From contig NZ_JTDN01000001.1 of NCBI RefSeq assembly GCF_000802385.1, positions 1,681,501 to 1,745,500 of the forward strand: a stretch of 64,000 nt of DNA, read 5' to 3'. Source of the DNA: Croceibacterium mercuriale (GTDB taxonomy: Bacteria > Pseudomonadota > Alphaproteobacteria > Sphingomonadales > Sphingomonadaceae). Position numbers and translations under genes: made by a program. The notes under the pieces were generated by a model. It made no database searches and was not told where the DNA came from. It saw nothing but the letters and a program-made list of their open reading frames with translations. Below, in pieces: positions 17,773 through 29,780 of this stretch. Every line of letters begins with the position of its first letter. Positions within the stretch are counted from its first letter, which is position 1.

Positions 17773-18660
17773 TCAGCCCTCCTTGTTTTCGTCAGCAGCA
17801 GGGGTACCCGCCGCATCGCTGGTGTCGCCCACCGCCGGGGTGACATCATCACCGGCGCCAGCCTGCTGCTCTGCAAGCAGGGCGGCCGCTTCTTCGGTGG
17901 TCGGGCCGGTGTCGACGGCATGCTCGGCAGCGCTCTCGACCAGGCCGGCCGGCGCTTCCTCATGCTCGATCGCAGTGCTCTTGCGCTCCAGGATCGCACC
18001 GGGGAACGGCGCACCTTCGGGCAGGGGCAGCTTGACCGCGTCGCGCACCAGCAACCAGGCGTTCTTCGCACCGGGGACAGACCCCTTCACGAACAACAGT
18101 CCGCGATCGGCATCAGTCCGCACGATCTCCAGATTCTGCTGGGTGCGCTGACGATCGCCCATGTGGCCGGCCATCTTCTTGTTCTTGAAGACCTTGCCCG
18201 GATCCTGCCGCTGGCCGGTCGAACCGTGCGAACGGTGGCTCAGTGAGACGCCGTGCGTCGCGCGCAGACCGCCGAAGCCCCAGCGCTTCATGGCGCCGGC
18301 AAAGCCCTTGCCCTGCGTGTGCCCGGAAACGTCGACCATCTGGCCGGCGATGAAGTGCTCGGCCGAGATGTGCGAACCGACGGGCAGCAGCCCGCTCTCG
18401 TCGTCAACCCGGAACTCGGCGACCTTCTTCTTCAGGGATACGTTGGCCTGGGCAAAGGCTTCCCGCTGCGGCTTGGCAACGTTCTTCTGCTTCGCTTCGC
18501 CCGCACCAACCTGCACGGAATAATAACCATCACGATCAAGGGTGCGATGGGACACGACCTGGCACTCATCCAGGGCGAGGACGGTTACCGGCACGTGCCG
18601 ACCGTCCGCCTGAAACAAGCGGGTCATCCCGACTTTCCTTGCGATCACGCCTGTGCGCAT
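17773..18660 (-). CDS. rplC: 50S ribosomal protein L3 with an acidic C-terminal extension
   Basis: Early-assembling large-subunit protein near the peptidyl transferase centre. Residues 1-221 form a normal L3, starting [16 protein letters not shown] with [19 protein letters not shown] and [26 protein letters not shown]. Residues 222-295 are an alanine- and glutamate/aspartate-rich tail of about 74 residues, ending [10 protein letters not shown], much longer than the roughly 210-residue enterobacterial L3. I chose the ATG at 18660 because TAAGGAG precedes it by nine bases. The open frame upstream is noncoding leader. Confidence 0.95.
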   Translation of the reverse strand: MRTGVIARKVGMTRLFQADGRHVPVTVLALDECQVVSHRTLDRDGYYSVQVGAGEAKQKNVAKPQREAFAQANVSLKKKVAEFRVDDESGLLPVGSHISAEHFIAGQMVDVSGHTQGKGFAGAMKRWGFGGLRATHGVSLSHRSHGSTGQRQDPGKVFKNKKMAGHMGDRQRTQQNLEIVRTDADRGLLFVKGSVPGAKNAWLLVRDAVKLPLPEGAPFPGAILERKSTAIEHEEAPAGLVESAAEHAVDTGPTTEEAAALLAEQQAGAGDDVTPAVGDTSDAAGTPAADENKEG

Positions 18661-18682
18661 GATGCACAGCTCCTTAACAGAG

Positions 18683-18705
18683 GCCCACGGGACCATCCCG
18701 TGGGC
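18683..18705 (-). promoter_or_regulatory. Leader hairpin immediately upstream of rplC
   Basis: GCCCACGGGA at 18683-18692 pairs perfectly with TCCCGTGGGC at 18696-18705 around a three-base loop. On the minus strand it ends about ten bases before the rplC TAAGGAG. No T tract follows, so translational control, an RNA stability role or a processing site is likelier than termination. It lies in a 229-base gap between rpsJ and rplC that contains no gene. Confidence 0.6.
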
Positions 18706-18889
18706 GTGCCGGCCCTGATTGTCATGCGTCGCCCCGCCCGGGCCAGATGCCCCACAACGGGGCGAGACGGGGGACGCAGCCCGGCTGAGTGCCGGCGGTA
18801 TCCCGATAGGCGCACCGCGTTGCGGTGGCGGAAACTTGCCCGGTCCGTTTAACGTCCGACCGGAAGGACCTGGTGGATCAGACCAGCCA

Positions 18890-19201
<312 letters not shown>

Positions 19202-19249
19202 GTCCTGCTTACCGATGCGAAAGAGCCAAGAGGGTGCCAGCGAGGCACT

Positions 19250-19303
19250 CCCCCAAAACAAAGAGGAGCCGCCCGCCTCACCGGTTGCCCGGGAAGGGGC
19301 GGC
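19250..19303 (-). terminator. Candidate attenuator or terminator between tuf and rpsJ
   Basis: On the minus strand GCCGCCC (19303-19297) can pair with GGGCGGC (19274-19268) across a loop of 22 bases, followed by the T-rich stretch TCCTCTTTGTTTT. The long loop and interrupted T run make it a weak candidate for partial termination after tuf. Confidence 0.3.
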
Positions 19304-19357
19304 CCCTTCGAAACCTGGCTGACAGGGAGCGATTCCCCGTCAGCGAAGGCGCCTATA

Positions 19358-20533
<1,176 letters not shown>

Positions 20534-20635
20534 TTTTGCAAAAACCTCTGTTCTGGAAAATCGATCTGTACTGACTGGAAGGTCAGGCGGGGCGCCCGCT
20601 GAATCGAGCGCCCGCCCCTAGACTCATCGCCTGCC

Positions 20636-22729
<2,094 letters not shown>

Positions 22730-22845
22730 GGGTAGTTCCTCGGGGTGTGCGGGGCAGCGCCGGACCAGCCGACGCGCCCCATATAATCAATTGTGTGACC
22801 GCTTGAAGGCCGAAGCGGATGCTCCGGCCCGCGCCGCCACCACGC

Positions 22846-23316
22846 TTACCAGCGGTAGTGGCTGAAAGCGCGGTTGGCGTCGGCCATGCGGTGCGTATCT
22901 TCCCGCTTCTTCACCGCGTTGCCGCGATTGTTGGCCGCATCCAGCAGTTCGCCCGACAGGCGCGCCGCCATGGTGGTTTCCGCACGGCCGCGGGCGGCCG
23001 TGATCAGCCAGCGGATCGCCAGCGCCTGGGCGCGTTCCGGACGCACTTCCACCGGCACCTGGTAGGTGGCACCGCCGACACGGCGGCTGCGGACTTCCAC
23101 GGCCGGCTTCACATTGTTCAGCGCATCATGGAACATCTGCACCGGATCGTTCTTGGACCGGGTCTCGACGGTCTCGAGCGCGCCATAGACGATCCGCTCC
23201 GCAACCGACTTCTTCCCGTCCAGCATCAGGTTGTTCATGAACTTGGACAGCACCAGATCTCCGTACTGGGGATCGGGCAGGATTTCCCGCTTCTCGGGAC
23301 GACGACGACGTGACAT
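22846..23316 (-). CDS. rpsG: 30S ribosomal protein S7
   Basis: Primary head-assembly protein of the small subunit and the usual translational repressor of the str operon. The 156-residue protein starts [20 protein letters not shown] and has [24 protein letters not shown] and [14 protein letters not shown] at its end. It follows rpsL by 24 bases. Confidence 0.97.
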   Translation of the reverse strand: MSRRRRPEKREILPDPQYGDLVLSKFMNNLMLDGKKSVAERIVYGALETVETRSKNDPVQMFHDALNNVKPAVEVRSRRVGGATYQVPVEVRPERAQALAIRWLITAARGRAETTMAARLSGELLDAANNRGNAVKKREDTHRMADANRAFSHYRW

Positions 23317-23340
23317 ATTCTGCTTCCTTCCCGGAGACGC

Positions 23341-23712
23341 TTACTTAGGACGCTTCGCGCCGTACTTCGAACGGCTCTTCTTGCGGTCCTTCACGCCCTG
23401 CGTGTCGAGCACGCCGCGCAGCACGTGGTAGCGCACGCCCGGAAGATCGCGCACACGGCCGCCGCGGATCAGCACAACGGAGTGCTCCTGCAGGTTATGG
23501 CCTTCGCCCGGGATGTAGGAGATGACTTCGCGTCCGTTGGTCAGGCGAACCTTCGCAACCTTGCGCAGTGCCGAGTTCGGCTTCTTCGGGGTGGTCGTGT
23601 AGACCCGGGTGCAGACGCCGCGCTTCTGCGGGTTCTGCTCCATCGCCGGGACCTTGCTCTTGGCCTTGACCGGCGTGCGGCCCTTGCGGACCAGCTGGTT
23701 AATAGTGGGCAT
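23341..23712 (-). CDS. rpsL: 30S ribosomal protein S12
   Basis: Decoding-centre protein and streptomycin resistance locus. The 123-residue product is canonical: [44 protein letters not shown] and [16 protein letters not shown]. Lys at the PKKPNS site is the wild-type form, so no streptomycin resistance substitution is seen there. It is the first gene of the whole minus-strand ribosomal block, so its promoter must lie in 23713-24148. Confidence 0.97.
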   Translation of the reverse strand: MPTINQLVRKGRTPVKAKSKVPAMEQNPQKRGVCTRVYTTTPKKPNSALRKVAKVRLTNGREVISYIPGEGHNLQEHSVVLIRGGRVRDLPGVRYHVLRGVLDTQGVKDRKKSRSKYGAKRPK

Positions 23713-24148
23713 GGGTATCCTTCACCATGTGCGTGGCGCCACGAAGCGGCCGGGTGCGGAAAGTCACAAGGATCGCGCTGCCTGCGGGCCGAAAGACCAG
23801 CGGCGCATCGCCCGAAGCAGGGAGACGCGCCTTGTTGCGACAAGCGCGAGCCGAAAACACTCCACCCCCGCCCACCGGGCACCGGGTTACTTTGACGGCC
23901 GCCATGATGAGGAAAAACCCCGGCAGGACGGGCAGCGCCAATGTTCAGCTCTGCCACCGGACGGCACGAATGCCGGAGCCGGGAACCCGGCGCCTGTACG
24001 GGGATGTGCCGCGCGGGTCAAGCAGGGCATGACGCCGGGCGCTTGCCATCCTGGAGGTTCCCTGCCGCCACAACGGCCCGTGCCGAAAGCATTTTCCTAC
24101 AGCCGCCTGCCCATGCCATCGCGCCGGCGTACAGCGGGAGGCAAGCGG
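23713..24148. other. Divergent intergenic region between rpsL and an unknown gene
   Basis: 436 bases without a supported gene. It must hold the str operon promoter on the minus strand. A minus-strand TTGTGA with a weakly matching downstream element is the best I can find, and I do not trust it. CGTGGCGCCACG at 23732-23743 is a 12-base palindrome in the rpsL leader. Open frames crossing here on both strands lack binding sites and family resemblance. Confidence 0.5.
23732..23743. repeat. 12-base palindrome in the rpsL leader
   Basis: CGTGGCGCCACG is perfectly self-complementary and lies 20 bases before the rpsL start on the minus strand. It could be a dimeric protein-binding site. A palindrome with no loop is a poor RNA hairpin. 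Confidence 0.35.
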
Positions 24149-25162
24149 GTGACGGAGCAGGGACGCGGCGATTATGTCTGGATCGAACAGGCAGTGCCGA
24201 ACACGACATCGCCCGTGATCGAGACGTTCGAGGTTCCCGCCGCGCTGGCACCGCCGCAGGAGCTGGCGCCGCAGCTGCGCCTGCCGACCGAGCAGGCCTT
24301 CACCATGGTTCCGCACGGCGACGGCATGATCGCGGCGCCGGTGCTGCCGGAGGATGCGCTGCCCGGTTGCGAAGACCACCGCGCGCGGCGGGCGGCCGGG
24401 CGGCGCACATCCTATGTCACCAATCCCGGCCCCATGCCGGAGGCGGACGATCCGCTGCTGGACTTCGTGCCAGCGCCGCACACTCATCCGCGGCGCAACT
24501 CCATCACGGCGGAGCGGCAGCGCGAATTCATCGCCGCGCTGGCGGCGACGGGCGTGGTGCTGCAGGCGGCGGCGCATATCGGTGCCAGCCCCGAAGCGCT
24601 GTACAATCTGCGGCACAAGCCGGGGGCGGACGACTTTGCCGCGGCATGGGAAGCGGCGGCCGAGCGCGGCTTCGCCCGGGTGGAGGACAGCGCGGTGCAG
24701 CGGGCAATCACCGGGGAGAACCGGCTGATCGTGTCCGGCGGCAAGCTGCTGGGATATGAGCGGCGCCATAACGAGGCGCTGGTGATGTTCCTGCTGCGGA
24801 ACCGCCGGCCCGAGCGCTACGGTGGCAGCGGACGATCGCCCAAGCTGCCGCCGCTGCGCCAGGCGCGCCATGTTCCGGCCCGGGACCCGGCACCGGCGCC
24901 GGCGCTGTCACAGGAGGAACCGCCCGCCCTGCCCGCCGGCGATGCCGAGGCGGCCGCGCCCGGTGATCTGCGCGGCTGGAAGCGGATGCTGCTGGAGCAG
25001 CCGCACAGCGTGGACCTCCGCCGCTTCACCGGGTTCGAACTGGAGGCGCTCGAGCAGATGACGGCGGCGGAAGCCTATGCGCCCGATCCGGTTCCGCACA
25101 GGCTGGTGGCAGACCATGCAAGCGGGAACGGGGCGAGCGCCGAACCGTCGCTCGGAGGATGA
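24149..25162 (+). CDS. Conserved unknown protein with a central HTH-like segment
   Basis: I do not recognise a named family. The 337-residue protein has a disordered, proline/alanine-rich N-terminus (1-115), a folded core (about 117-220) reading ITAERQREFIAALAATGVVLQAAAHIG and SPEALYNLRHKPGADDFAAAWEAA, and a low-complexity C-terminus. The core looks like the helix-turn-helix of small terminase-type or transposase-associated proteins, and similar unlinked genes occur in sphingomonads (from memory). I chose the GTG at 24149 because GGGAGG lies seven bases ahead. The frame is open further upstream without a binding site. Its stop overlaps the next ATG (ATGA), beginning a three-gene overlapping set. 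Confidence 0.7.
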   Translation: MTEQGRGDYVWIEQAVPNTTSPVIETFEVPAALAPPQELAPQLRLPTEQAFTMVPHGDGMIAAPVLPEDALPGCEDHRARRAAGRRTSYVTNPGPMPEADDPLLDFVPAPHTHPRRNSITAERQREFIAALAATGVVLQAAAHIGASPEALYNLRHKPGADDFAAAWEAAAERGFARVEDSAVQRAITGENRLIVSGGKLLGYERRHNEALVMFLLRNRRPERYGGSGRSPKLPPLRQARHVPARDPAPAPALSQEEPPALPAGDAEAAAPGDLRGWKRMLLEQPHSVDLRRFTGFELEALEQMTAAEAYAPDPVPHRLVADHASGNGASAEPSLGG

Positions 25163-25509
25163 ACGAGGATCGCAGCGAACCCCCGGTGACGCCTGACGGC
25201 CGCTACCTGGTGGTGCGTGGGCGGTTGTGGCGGCGGGCGAACCCGGACCTGCCCGACCATGTGCGGCAGGCTCTGGTCGATCGGCTGATGGCCGCGCGCC
25301 GCGCGGTCGGCCGTGCGCTGAAGGCAGGTGATGCGGCGGCGCTGGCTGCGGCGCGCGGCGCGGTGGACGAGGCCAAGATCGCGCTGGGCGAGCGTGGGCC
25401 GGTGTGGTGGGACGATGGTGCGCCCGACCTCAACCGCCACATGGCGCGCAACACCCCCTATCATGCGTGGTTCGCCGCACTGGAGGCGCAGGGTGCGGAC
25501 CAGGCTTAG
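25159..25509 (+). CDS. Conserved hypothetical protein with a GPVWW motif
   Basis: A 116-residue cytoplasmic protein of unknown function. Visible features are RYLVVRGRLWRRANPDLPD, an arginine/alanine-rich helical middle (RQALVDRLMAARRAVGRAL), and the conserved-looking ALGERGPVWWDDGAPDLNRHMARNTPY. I recall very similar proteins in many alpha- and other proteobacteria, none with a known role. It overlaps the preceding gene by four bases and the following one by 17, so the three are probably co-translated. Confidence 0.85.
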   Translation: MNEDRSEPPVTPDGRYLVVRGRLWRRANPDLPDHVRQALVDRLMAARRAVGRALKAGDAAALAAARGAVDEAKIALGERGPVWWDDGAPDLNRHMARNTPYHAWFAALEAQGADQA

Positions 25510-25729
25510 CATCTGCCGCCGGAAGCTGTCCTTTGCCGATGAGGCGGAGGCGCAGGCCGCGATCACCCGATCCGGGCTGGTGTTGCGGACCTATCGTTGC
25601 GACCGCTGCCATCGCATCCACCTGACCAGCCGGACCAAGGGCAAGCGGATGCCGCGGACCGGGGCCGGCACCGGCGGTAATCATGAGACAAATGGTAATT
25701 GCGGCACAGATGCGCCGATCCGCGGTTGA
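25493..25729 (+). CDS. Small zinc-ribbon-like protein
   Basis: A 78-residue basic protein starting at a GTG inside the preceding gene, with GGAGG at 25482-25486. It reads SICRRKLSFADEAEAQAAI and then RTYRCDRCHRIHLTSR. The CDRC pair plus the nearby Cys and His could make a single zinc site. The C-terminal 25 residues are low complexity. Function unknown. The overlap with its neighbour and the start position suggest the last cistron of a coupled operon. Confidence 0.65.
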   Translation: MRTRLSICRRKLSFADEAEAQAAITRSGLVLRTYRCDRCHRIHLTSRTKGKRMPRTGAGTGGNHETNGNCGTDAPIRG

Positions 25730-25754
25730 ACAAGGAAACCGAAAAGGGTCCTGT

Positions 25755-26606
25755 GTGTCGCGTTACCTGATTGCCGAGAGTGAACTGCCGAAAGAACGCC
25801 AGAAGCGGCGCGCGCGCGCAGGCAAGAGTTCGGGCGAAACCTACCAGGCCACGCTGGAGCAGATGCGGCCCGGCGCGGACGTCACCCTGATTGCCCCGGC
25901 CGACGAAGACGCGCCGGTGCTGTCGCCCGAGGAGCTGGCCAGGTTCGACGCGGTGCTGCTGACCGGATCGCCGATGCATGTCTATGACGACACGCCGCCG
26001 GTGCGCCGCCAGCTGGCCTTCATGCGGGCGGTGTTCGCCTCCGGCACGCCCTCCTTCGGATCATGCGCCGGCTTGCAGGTCGCCACTGCGGCCGCGGGCG
26101 GCCGGGTGCGGCGCATGGCGGGGCGGATCGAGGCAGGCATCGTGCGCGGGATCACCGCGACGGAGGCCGGACGCGACCATCCCCTGCTGGCCGGGCGTCC
26201 GCCATGCTGGGATGCGATCGGCATTCATGGCGACGAGGTGGAAGTGCTGCCGCCCGGGGCCACATTGCTGGCGGGCAATGCCGCCACGGTGGTGCAGGCG
26301 GCCGAGATCCGCCACGATCGCGGGGTCTTCTGGGGCGTGCAATACCACCCGGAGCTGACCATGGCCGAAATCGCCACCGCGCTGCGATCGCAGGCGGACG
26401 ACCTGGTGGAGAACGGGGTGGCGGAAAGCGACGATGATGTCGGCACGATCGCCGACATGCTGGAAGAACTGCATCGCCGGCCCGACCATCACCCCTTGCG
26501 CTGGAAGCTGGGGGTCGGAAGGGAAATGGCGGAAGAACAGCGACGGCGGACCGAGATCAGCAATTTCCTGGATCATGCGGCCAGGCTGAGGGACGGCGGC
26601 ATCTGA
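25755..26606 (+). CDS. Class I glutamine amidotransferase-like protein
   Basis: A 283-residue stand-alone GATase1 domain. Catalytic Cys104 lies in FGSCAGLQVA, and His198 and Glu200 in VQYHPELT, so the triad is complete and it should hydrolyse glutamine or a related gamma-glutamyl bond. Similar stand-alone proteins resemble GMP synthase amidotransferase domains. No synthetase partner is adjacent, so the acceptor is unknown. The GTG at 25755 with AAGGG before it fits best, with SRYLIAESELPKE starting the fold. A C-terminal charged tail of about 60 residues follows the core. Confidence 0.88.
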   Translation: MSRYLIAESELPKERQKRRARAGKSSGETYQATLEQMRPGADVTLIAPADEDAPVLSPEELARFDAVLLTGSPMHVYDDTPPVRRQLAFMRAVFASGTPSFGSCAGLQVATAAAGGRVRRMAGRIEAGIVRGITATEAGRDHPLLAGRPPCWDAIGIHGDEVEVLPPGATLLAGNAATVVQAAEIRHDRGVFWGVQYHPELTMAEIATALRSQADDLVENGVAESDDDVGTIADMLEELHRRPDHHPLRWKLGVGREMAEEQRRRTEISNFLDHAARLRDGGI

Positions 26607-26634
26607 GGCAGGCGCCGCCGCCGGCGTGCCTCAG
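26603..26634. terminator. Convergent hairpin between the amidotransferase and a secreted protein
   Basis: CTGAGGCA at 26603-26610 pairs with TGCCTCAG at 26627-26634, with a GC-rich inner segment that can also pair. It overlaps the stop codons of both converging genes. T tracts are absent, so its role as a terminator is uncertain. Confidence 0.4.
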
Positions 26635-27794
26635 CGGGTAACCGTCAGCTCGAAACCGCCGGGCGTTTCCACGCCCCCGGCAGCGGTGGCGGTGATGCGC
26701 AGGTCGCGCAGCCAGCGGGCCAGATCCTCGTGCCGGCTGAGCGGCAGGCTGACCAGCGCGTTGAGGTCGCCGCCGCCATCATCGTCGGTCGCGATTTCCG
26801 ACTGGCCGAACGGGGTGTCGATCCCGACCTTGAGGTAGGGATCGAGTGCGTCCTCCCCTTCCCCCATCGCATTCATGGCGATCTGCACGGCCCCCGGCTG
26901 CCGCACGAGCGTGGCGATGGCCCGCTGGCTGAGGCGGTAGACCGGCGGCGCGGCGAGACTGGCAACGACGCCCTGCACCGTCTCGTCCAGGCCGATCTCG
27001 ATCGGGTCCGGCAGCTCGATCCGGTTCAGGCCGAACGTGTAGGCGCCGCTGCCCGAGCCGACGCCGCTGACGATGGCGGCATAGGTGCCGTCACCAGGCG
27101 CGGTAAACACCAGCTGCGCGGCCAGGCTGCCGCCGCTGTCATCATCCTCGACCAGGGCCGTGGTGCCGGCGACGGTCGGCGTCTGGCCGGGCGTTGCGGG
27201 CACGATGCGCAGATAGGGATCGAGGCCCGATTCGTCGGAGCCGGCCACGGCCTCGAACGTGTCGCCCTGCTTCGCGGTGAAGATGAACGCCTGCTCGCCA
27301 TTGGCGCGCAGCGTACCTTCGTGGGTGTAGGGAAGCCGGCTTACCGTCTCCGGTTCGGACGGTCGCCAGTCACTGGGGGTGACGGTCAGCGTGAAGTGCG
27401 GCGCATCGCCCAGCCCCTCCGTGCTTTCGCCAAGCTGGCTGACCACCACGCGGACCCGCTGCCCCGCGGCGGAGAACAGCGGCACGCGGGCGGCTAGCCC
27501 GTCGCCGAAATCATCGTTGGTGGCGAGTTCCGCACCGGCTTCGTCATAGACGGTCAGCACCGGGTCCGTGCCGCCGAGCGGCAGCGCCGTGACCTCGACC
27601 GACTGCCCCGCCGCAAGCGTCAGCCAGTAGGCACGCGTTCCGTCTGCCGGCGCGAAGCTGCCCTGGATGACGTAACCGACAGAGGGCTGCTGCGCGATAT
27701 CGGCGGCAATCGTGCGGCTTTGCGCGCCGGCGGTTTGGACAAGGCCGGCCTGGCCCAGGCAAAGGACAATGGCAGTCAGCGCGATGCGATACAT
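26631..27794 (-). CDS. Secreted protein with repeated beta-rich PPC-like domains
   Basis: A 387-residue exported protein of unknown role. Residues 1-25 (MYRIALTAIVLCLGQAGLVQTAGAQ) form a good signal peptide. Three similar blocks follow, each with a Y-x-L/F...G core and an acidic segment such as DPVLTVYDEAG...NDDFGDG, DPYLRIVPATPG...EDDDSGG and DPYLKVGIDTP...ATDDDGGGD. This resembles the PPC (pre-peptidase C-terminal) beta sandwich with calcium-binding-like acidic loops. No peptidase domain is present. I chose the ATG at 27794, which gives the clean signal peptide, rather than the upstream start. Confidence 0.82.
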   Translation of the reverse strand: MYRIALTAIVLCLGQAGLVQTAGAQSRTIAADIAQQPSVGYVIQGSFAPADGTRAYWLTLAAGQSVEVTALPLGGTDPVLTVYDEAGAELATNDDFGDGLAARVPLFSAAGQRVRVVVSQLGESTEGLGDAPHFTLTVTPSDWRPSEPETVSRLPYTHEGTLRANGEQAFIFTAKQGDTFEAVAGSDESGLDPYLRIVPATPGQTPTVAGTTALVEDDDSGGSLAAQLVFTAPGDGTYAAIVSGVGSGSGAYTFGLNRIELPDPIEIGLDETVQGVVASLAAPPVYRLSQRAIATLVRQPGAVQIAMNAMGEGEDALDPYLKVGIDTPFGQSEIATDDDGGGDLNALVSLPLSRHEDLARWLRDLRITATAAGGVETPGGFELTVTR

Positions 27795-27993
27795 GCTAGG
27801 CAAATCCCCCGGGTTGCCGACGGTCGGACCCATGCCGATCCGTACAGCTTGCGGCCTGTATCAGCCTGCCGCCGGGGGTTGTAAACAGCTTCAAACCGTT
27901 CGTCTGTATTCGACCGTGTTCGCAATCACTTGGCCCGACCCGCCGGGGCCGGTCGGCACGTGCCCGCGTGCCCCATGGCCGAATCACCCGCTG

Positions 27994-28542
27994 TCAGGCG
28001 GCGAGCGGCATCGGCATGGCGGTCTTTCCCGCGGGCCGGTTCGCCTGCAGGTAGGCGGTCATCTTGGCATAGCCCAGTTCCGACAGACGCACGAAGCTGC
28101 GCCGGGCATCCCGCCGGTCCGCTTCCCGCAGCAGCAGGCCGTTCCTTTCCAGCTGCTTCAGCCAGCGCAGGGCGGTCGTCTCGGGCACGCCTGCGCCCAG
28201 GCATGCCGCGGTGACGGAGACGCGCTTGCCCTGCCGGTCGCAGATATACAGGTCCAGCAGCATGTCCCATGCGGGCTCGCCGAACAGGTCACCGTCGAAG
28301 AACTCGCGCCGACGCTGGCGTTCGCGGTAGATGTCCTGTGCCACCACCAGCCACATGTCGCTGTCCTGGCCGTAGGCGTCGAACGCGGCGCGGTCCGCCT
28401 CCGCCGCGTCGCGCGCGGCGACATCGGCGGCGAGGCGCATGGCCTGATTGCCCAGCATGCGGAGCTGGCGGGTGAGCGCGGCCATGTCCGCGGCCATAGC
28501 GGCCTGGTCGGGCGCCGGGGTGACGGGCAGCTGGACGCTCAT
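27994..28542 (-). CDS. MarR-like winged-helix regulator
   Basis: A 182-residue cytoplasmic DNA-binding protein. A helical N-terminal half (ALTRQLRMLGNQAMRLAADV) is followed by a winged HTH: VSVTAACLGAGVPETTALRWLKQLERNGLLLREADRRDARRSFVRLSELG, where the wing DRRDARRSFVRLS is typical of MarR. Target and ligand are unknown. The ATG at 28542 gives a compact protein. It lies after and in the same direction as a small membrane protein gene, possibly an operon. Confidence 0.8.
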   Translation of the reverse strand: MSVQLPVTPAPDQAAMAADMAALTRQLRMLGNQAMRLAADVAARDAAEADRAAFDAYGQDSDMWLVVAQDIYRERQRRREFFDGDLFGEPAWDMLLDLYICDRQGKRVSVTAACLGAGVPETTALRWLKQLERNGLLLREADRRDARRSFVRLSELGYAKMTAYLQANRPAGKTAMPMPLAA

Positions 28543-28570
28543 GCCGCGGCTCCCGCCGGTGATGTGCCGA

Positions 28571-29032
28571 TCAGCGGAACGGAAGCTCGGGCCGCCAGTC
28601 CGGATACGGTCCGATGCGGCGCTGCCGCAGCAGGTGCGCGCCGAGGCCGATCGCCAGCGCCACCACGGTGAGCAGGGCCGGCGGTTCCACCATCGCCCAG
28701 TAGGCCCGCTGCATGCCCCCCGGCAGCAGCAGCGCGGCGAGGTGCCCCAGCACCGCAACCAGCTTCAGCCCGGCCGGCACGATCGGCCACACCCGGTTGG
28801 CCCGGATGGCCAGCCAGGTGAAGACCGCCAGCTCCACCAGGTTGCCGACGAAGATCGACGGCGCGAAATGGCTGAACTGCACGCGGCCGACCGCCACGCC
28901 GAGCAGTTCGTCGGCCAGGAACATCGCCAGCAGGAGGCCGCCCGCCGCCCGCTCCGGCGCACCGCCGCGCCACACGGCGAGAAAGTAGACCAGCACCGAT
29001 AGCGCCGAGATCAGGAGTGTGTGCGGCTGCAT
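28571..29032 (-). CDS. Small integral membrane protein of unknown function
   Basis: About 153 residues with four hydrophobic segments (LLISALSVLVYFLAVW, LLLAMFLADELLGVAVG, LVELAVFTWLAIRA and PALLTVVALAIGLGAHLL). Charged ends and a short C-terminal tail suggest an inner-membrane protein. I recognise no family. The inner ATG at 29032 lies nine codons after another possible start at 29059. Downstream on the same strand is the MarR-like gene. Confidence 0.65.
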   Translation of the reverse strand: MQPHTLLISALSVLVYFLAVWRGGAPERAAGGLLLAMFLADELLGVAVGRVQFSHFAPSIFVGNLVELAVFTWLAIRANRVWPIVPAGLKLVAVLGHLAALLLPGGMQRAYWAMVEPPALLTVVALAIGLGAHLLRQRRIGPYPDWRPELPFR

Positions 29033-29101
29033 GGCCCAGGCTAGGCCCCGCCCCCGCACTCAACCTCGCCAAGATCCGTGACATTGTTCGACCCCCGAAT
29101 G

Positions 29102-29122
29102 CCCGATCTCGCGACGATCGGG
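29102..29122. repeat. Hairpin upstream of the small membrane protein gene
   Basis: CCCGATC at 29102-29108 pairs with GATCGGG at 29116-29122, with a seven-base loop. It lies between the membrane protein and the LuxR-type gene. It could be a terminator of the LuxR-type gene or a binding site. There is no T tract. Confidence 0.35.
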
Positions 29123-29156
29123 ATCCCCATCACCGGAGCTGCAGGAAGGGTCGGCA

Positions 29157-29678
29157 TCATTGTGCGGCCATGGTGCGCGAGATCTGGTCGAACATCATGA
29201 CCGAACCCAGCGCGATGAAGACGAGCATGACCGCGAGAACCGCGATCGCACCCAGCCGCATGACCGTACCGTTGCGCCCTTCGAACAATTCCGGAGCGAC
29301 GCGGTACTCCGTGATGCCAGCCCCTCCAGCGGAGGGAGCGGGAACCGGCAGGAGCGCTGCGCCGTTCGCCCTGCCGGTATCGGCGGGCAGCGGTTCGGCG
29401 ACGATAGGGGTTTCTTCATATGCCAACGGACGGGATGGTTCACCATGCGTCCCGGCCATGCCGTCCAGCAGCCGGCGATAGGTCTGGGCGACCTCCCCCC
29501 GGCTGTCGGCGCCGAGCTTGACCTTGGCGAACTGGATCCGCTGATCGACCGTATGCGGGGAGATCCCGAGATCGCGCGCGATCTCCTTGGATGTCTTGTG
29601 CGCTATCAGCAGGTCGAGCACCTCCCGCTGCTTGTCCGTCAGGGAGGCCAACTGCTCCCTTATGTCAGACTCTGACAT
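29157..29678 (-). CDS. LuxR-type HTH protein with a C-terminal membrane anchor
   Basis: A 173-residue protein with domains in an unusual order. Residues about 10-60 form a GerE/LuxR helix-turn-helix (LTDKQREVLDLLIAHKTSKEIARDLGISPHTVDQRI), then a disordered proline/alanine linker, then a single membrane segment at about 140-163 (RLGAIAVLAVMLVFIALGSVMMF). The DNA-binding part should stay in the cytoplasm, tethered to the inner membrane. No sensor domain is fused. Known membrane-bound regulators usually have the periplasmic part C-terminal of the anchor, but here only about ten residues follow it. Targets unknown. Confidence 0.85.
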   Translation of the reverse strand: MSESDIREQLASLTDKQREVLDLLIAHKTSKEIARDLGISPHTVDQRIQFAKVKLGADSRGEVAQTYRRLLDGMAGTHGEPSRPLAYEETPIVAEPLPADTGRANGAALLPVPAPSAGGAGITEYRVAPELFEGRNGTVMRLGAIAVLAVMLVFIALGSVMMFDQISRTMAAQ

Positions 29679-29780
29679 ATGCCTGCGACCCTGTTATGTC
29701 CCTTTGCGGCACATCTATACGGGCGCAGGCTCGAGGGGAAGTGCGCAATATGCCGGTCCGGAAGATTCGGACCGGCCGCC

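Noticed and set aside
24149-25162. A phage terminase small-subunit-like gene as a sign of a prophage
   Set aside because: There are no phage genes, attachment sites or composition change nearby. The neighbours are core or conserved unknown genes.
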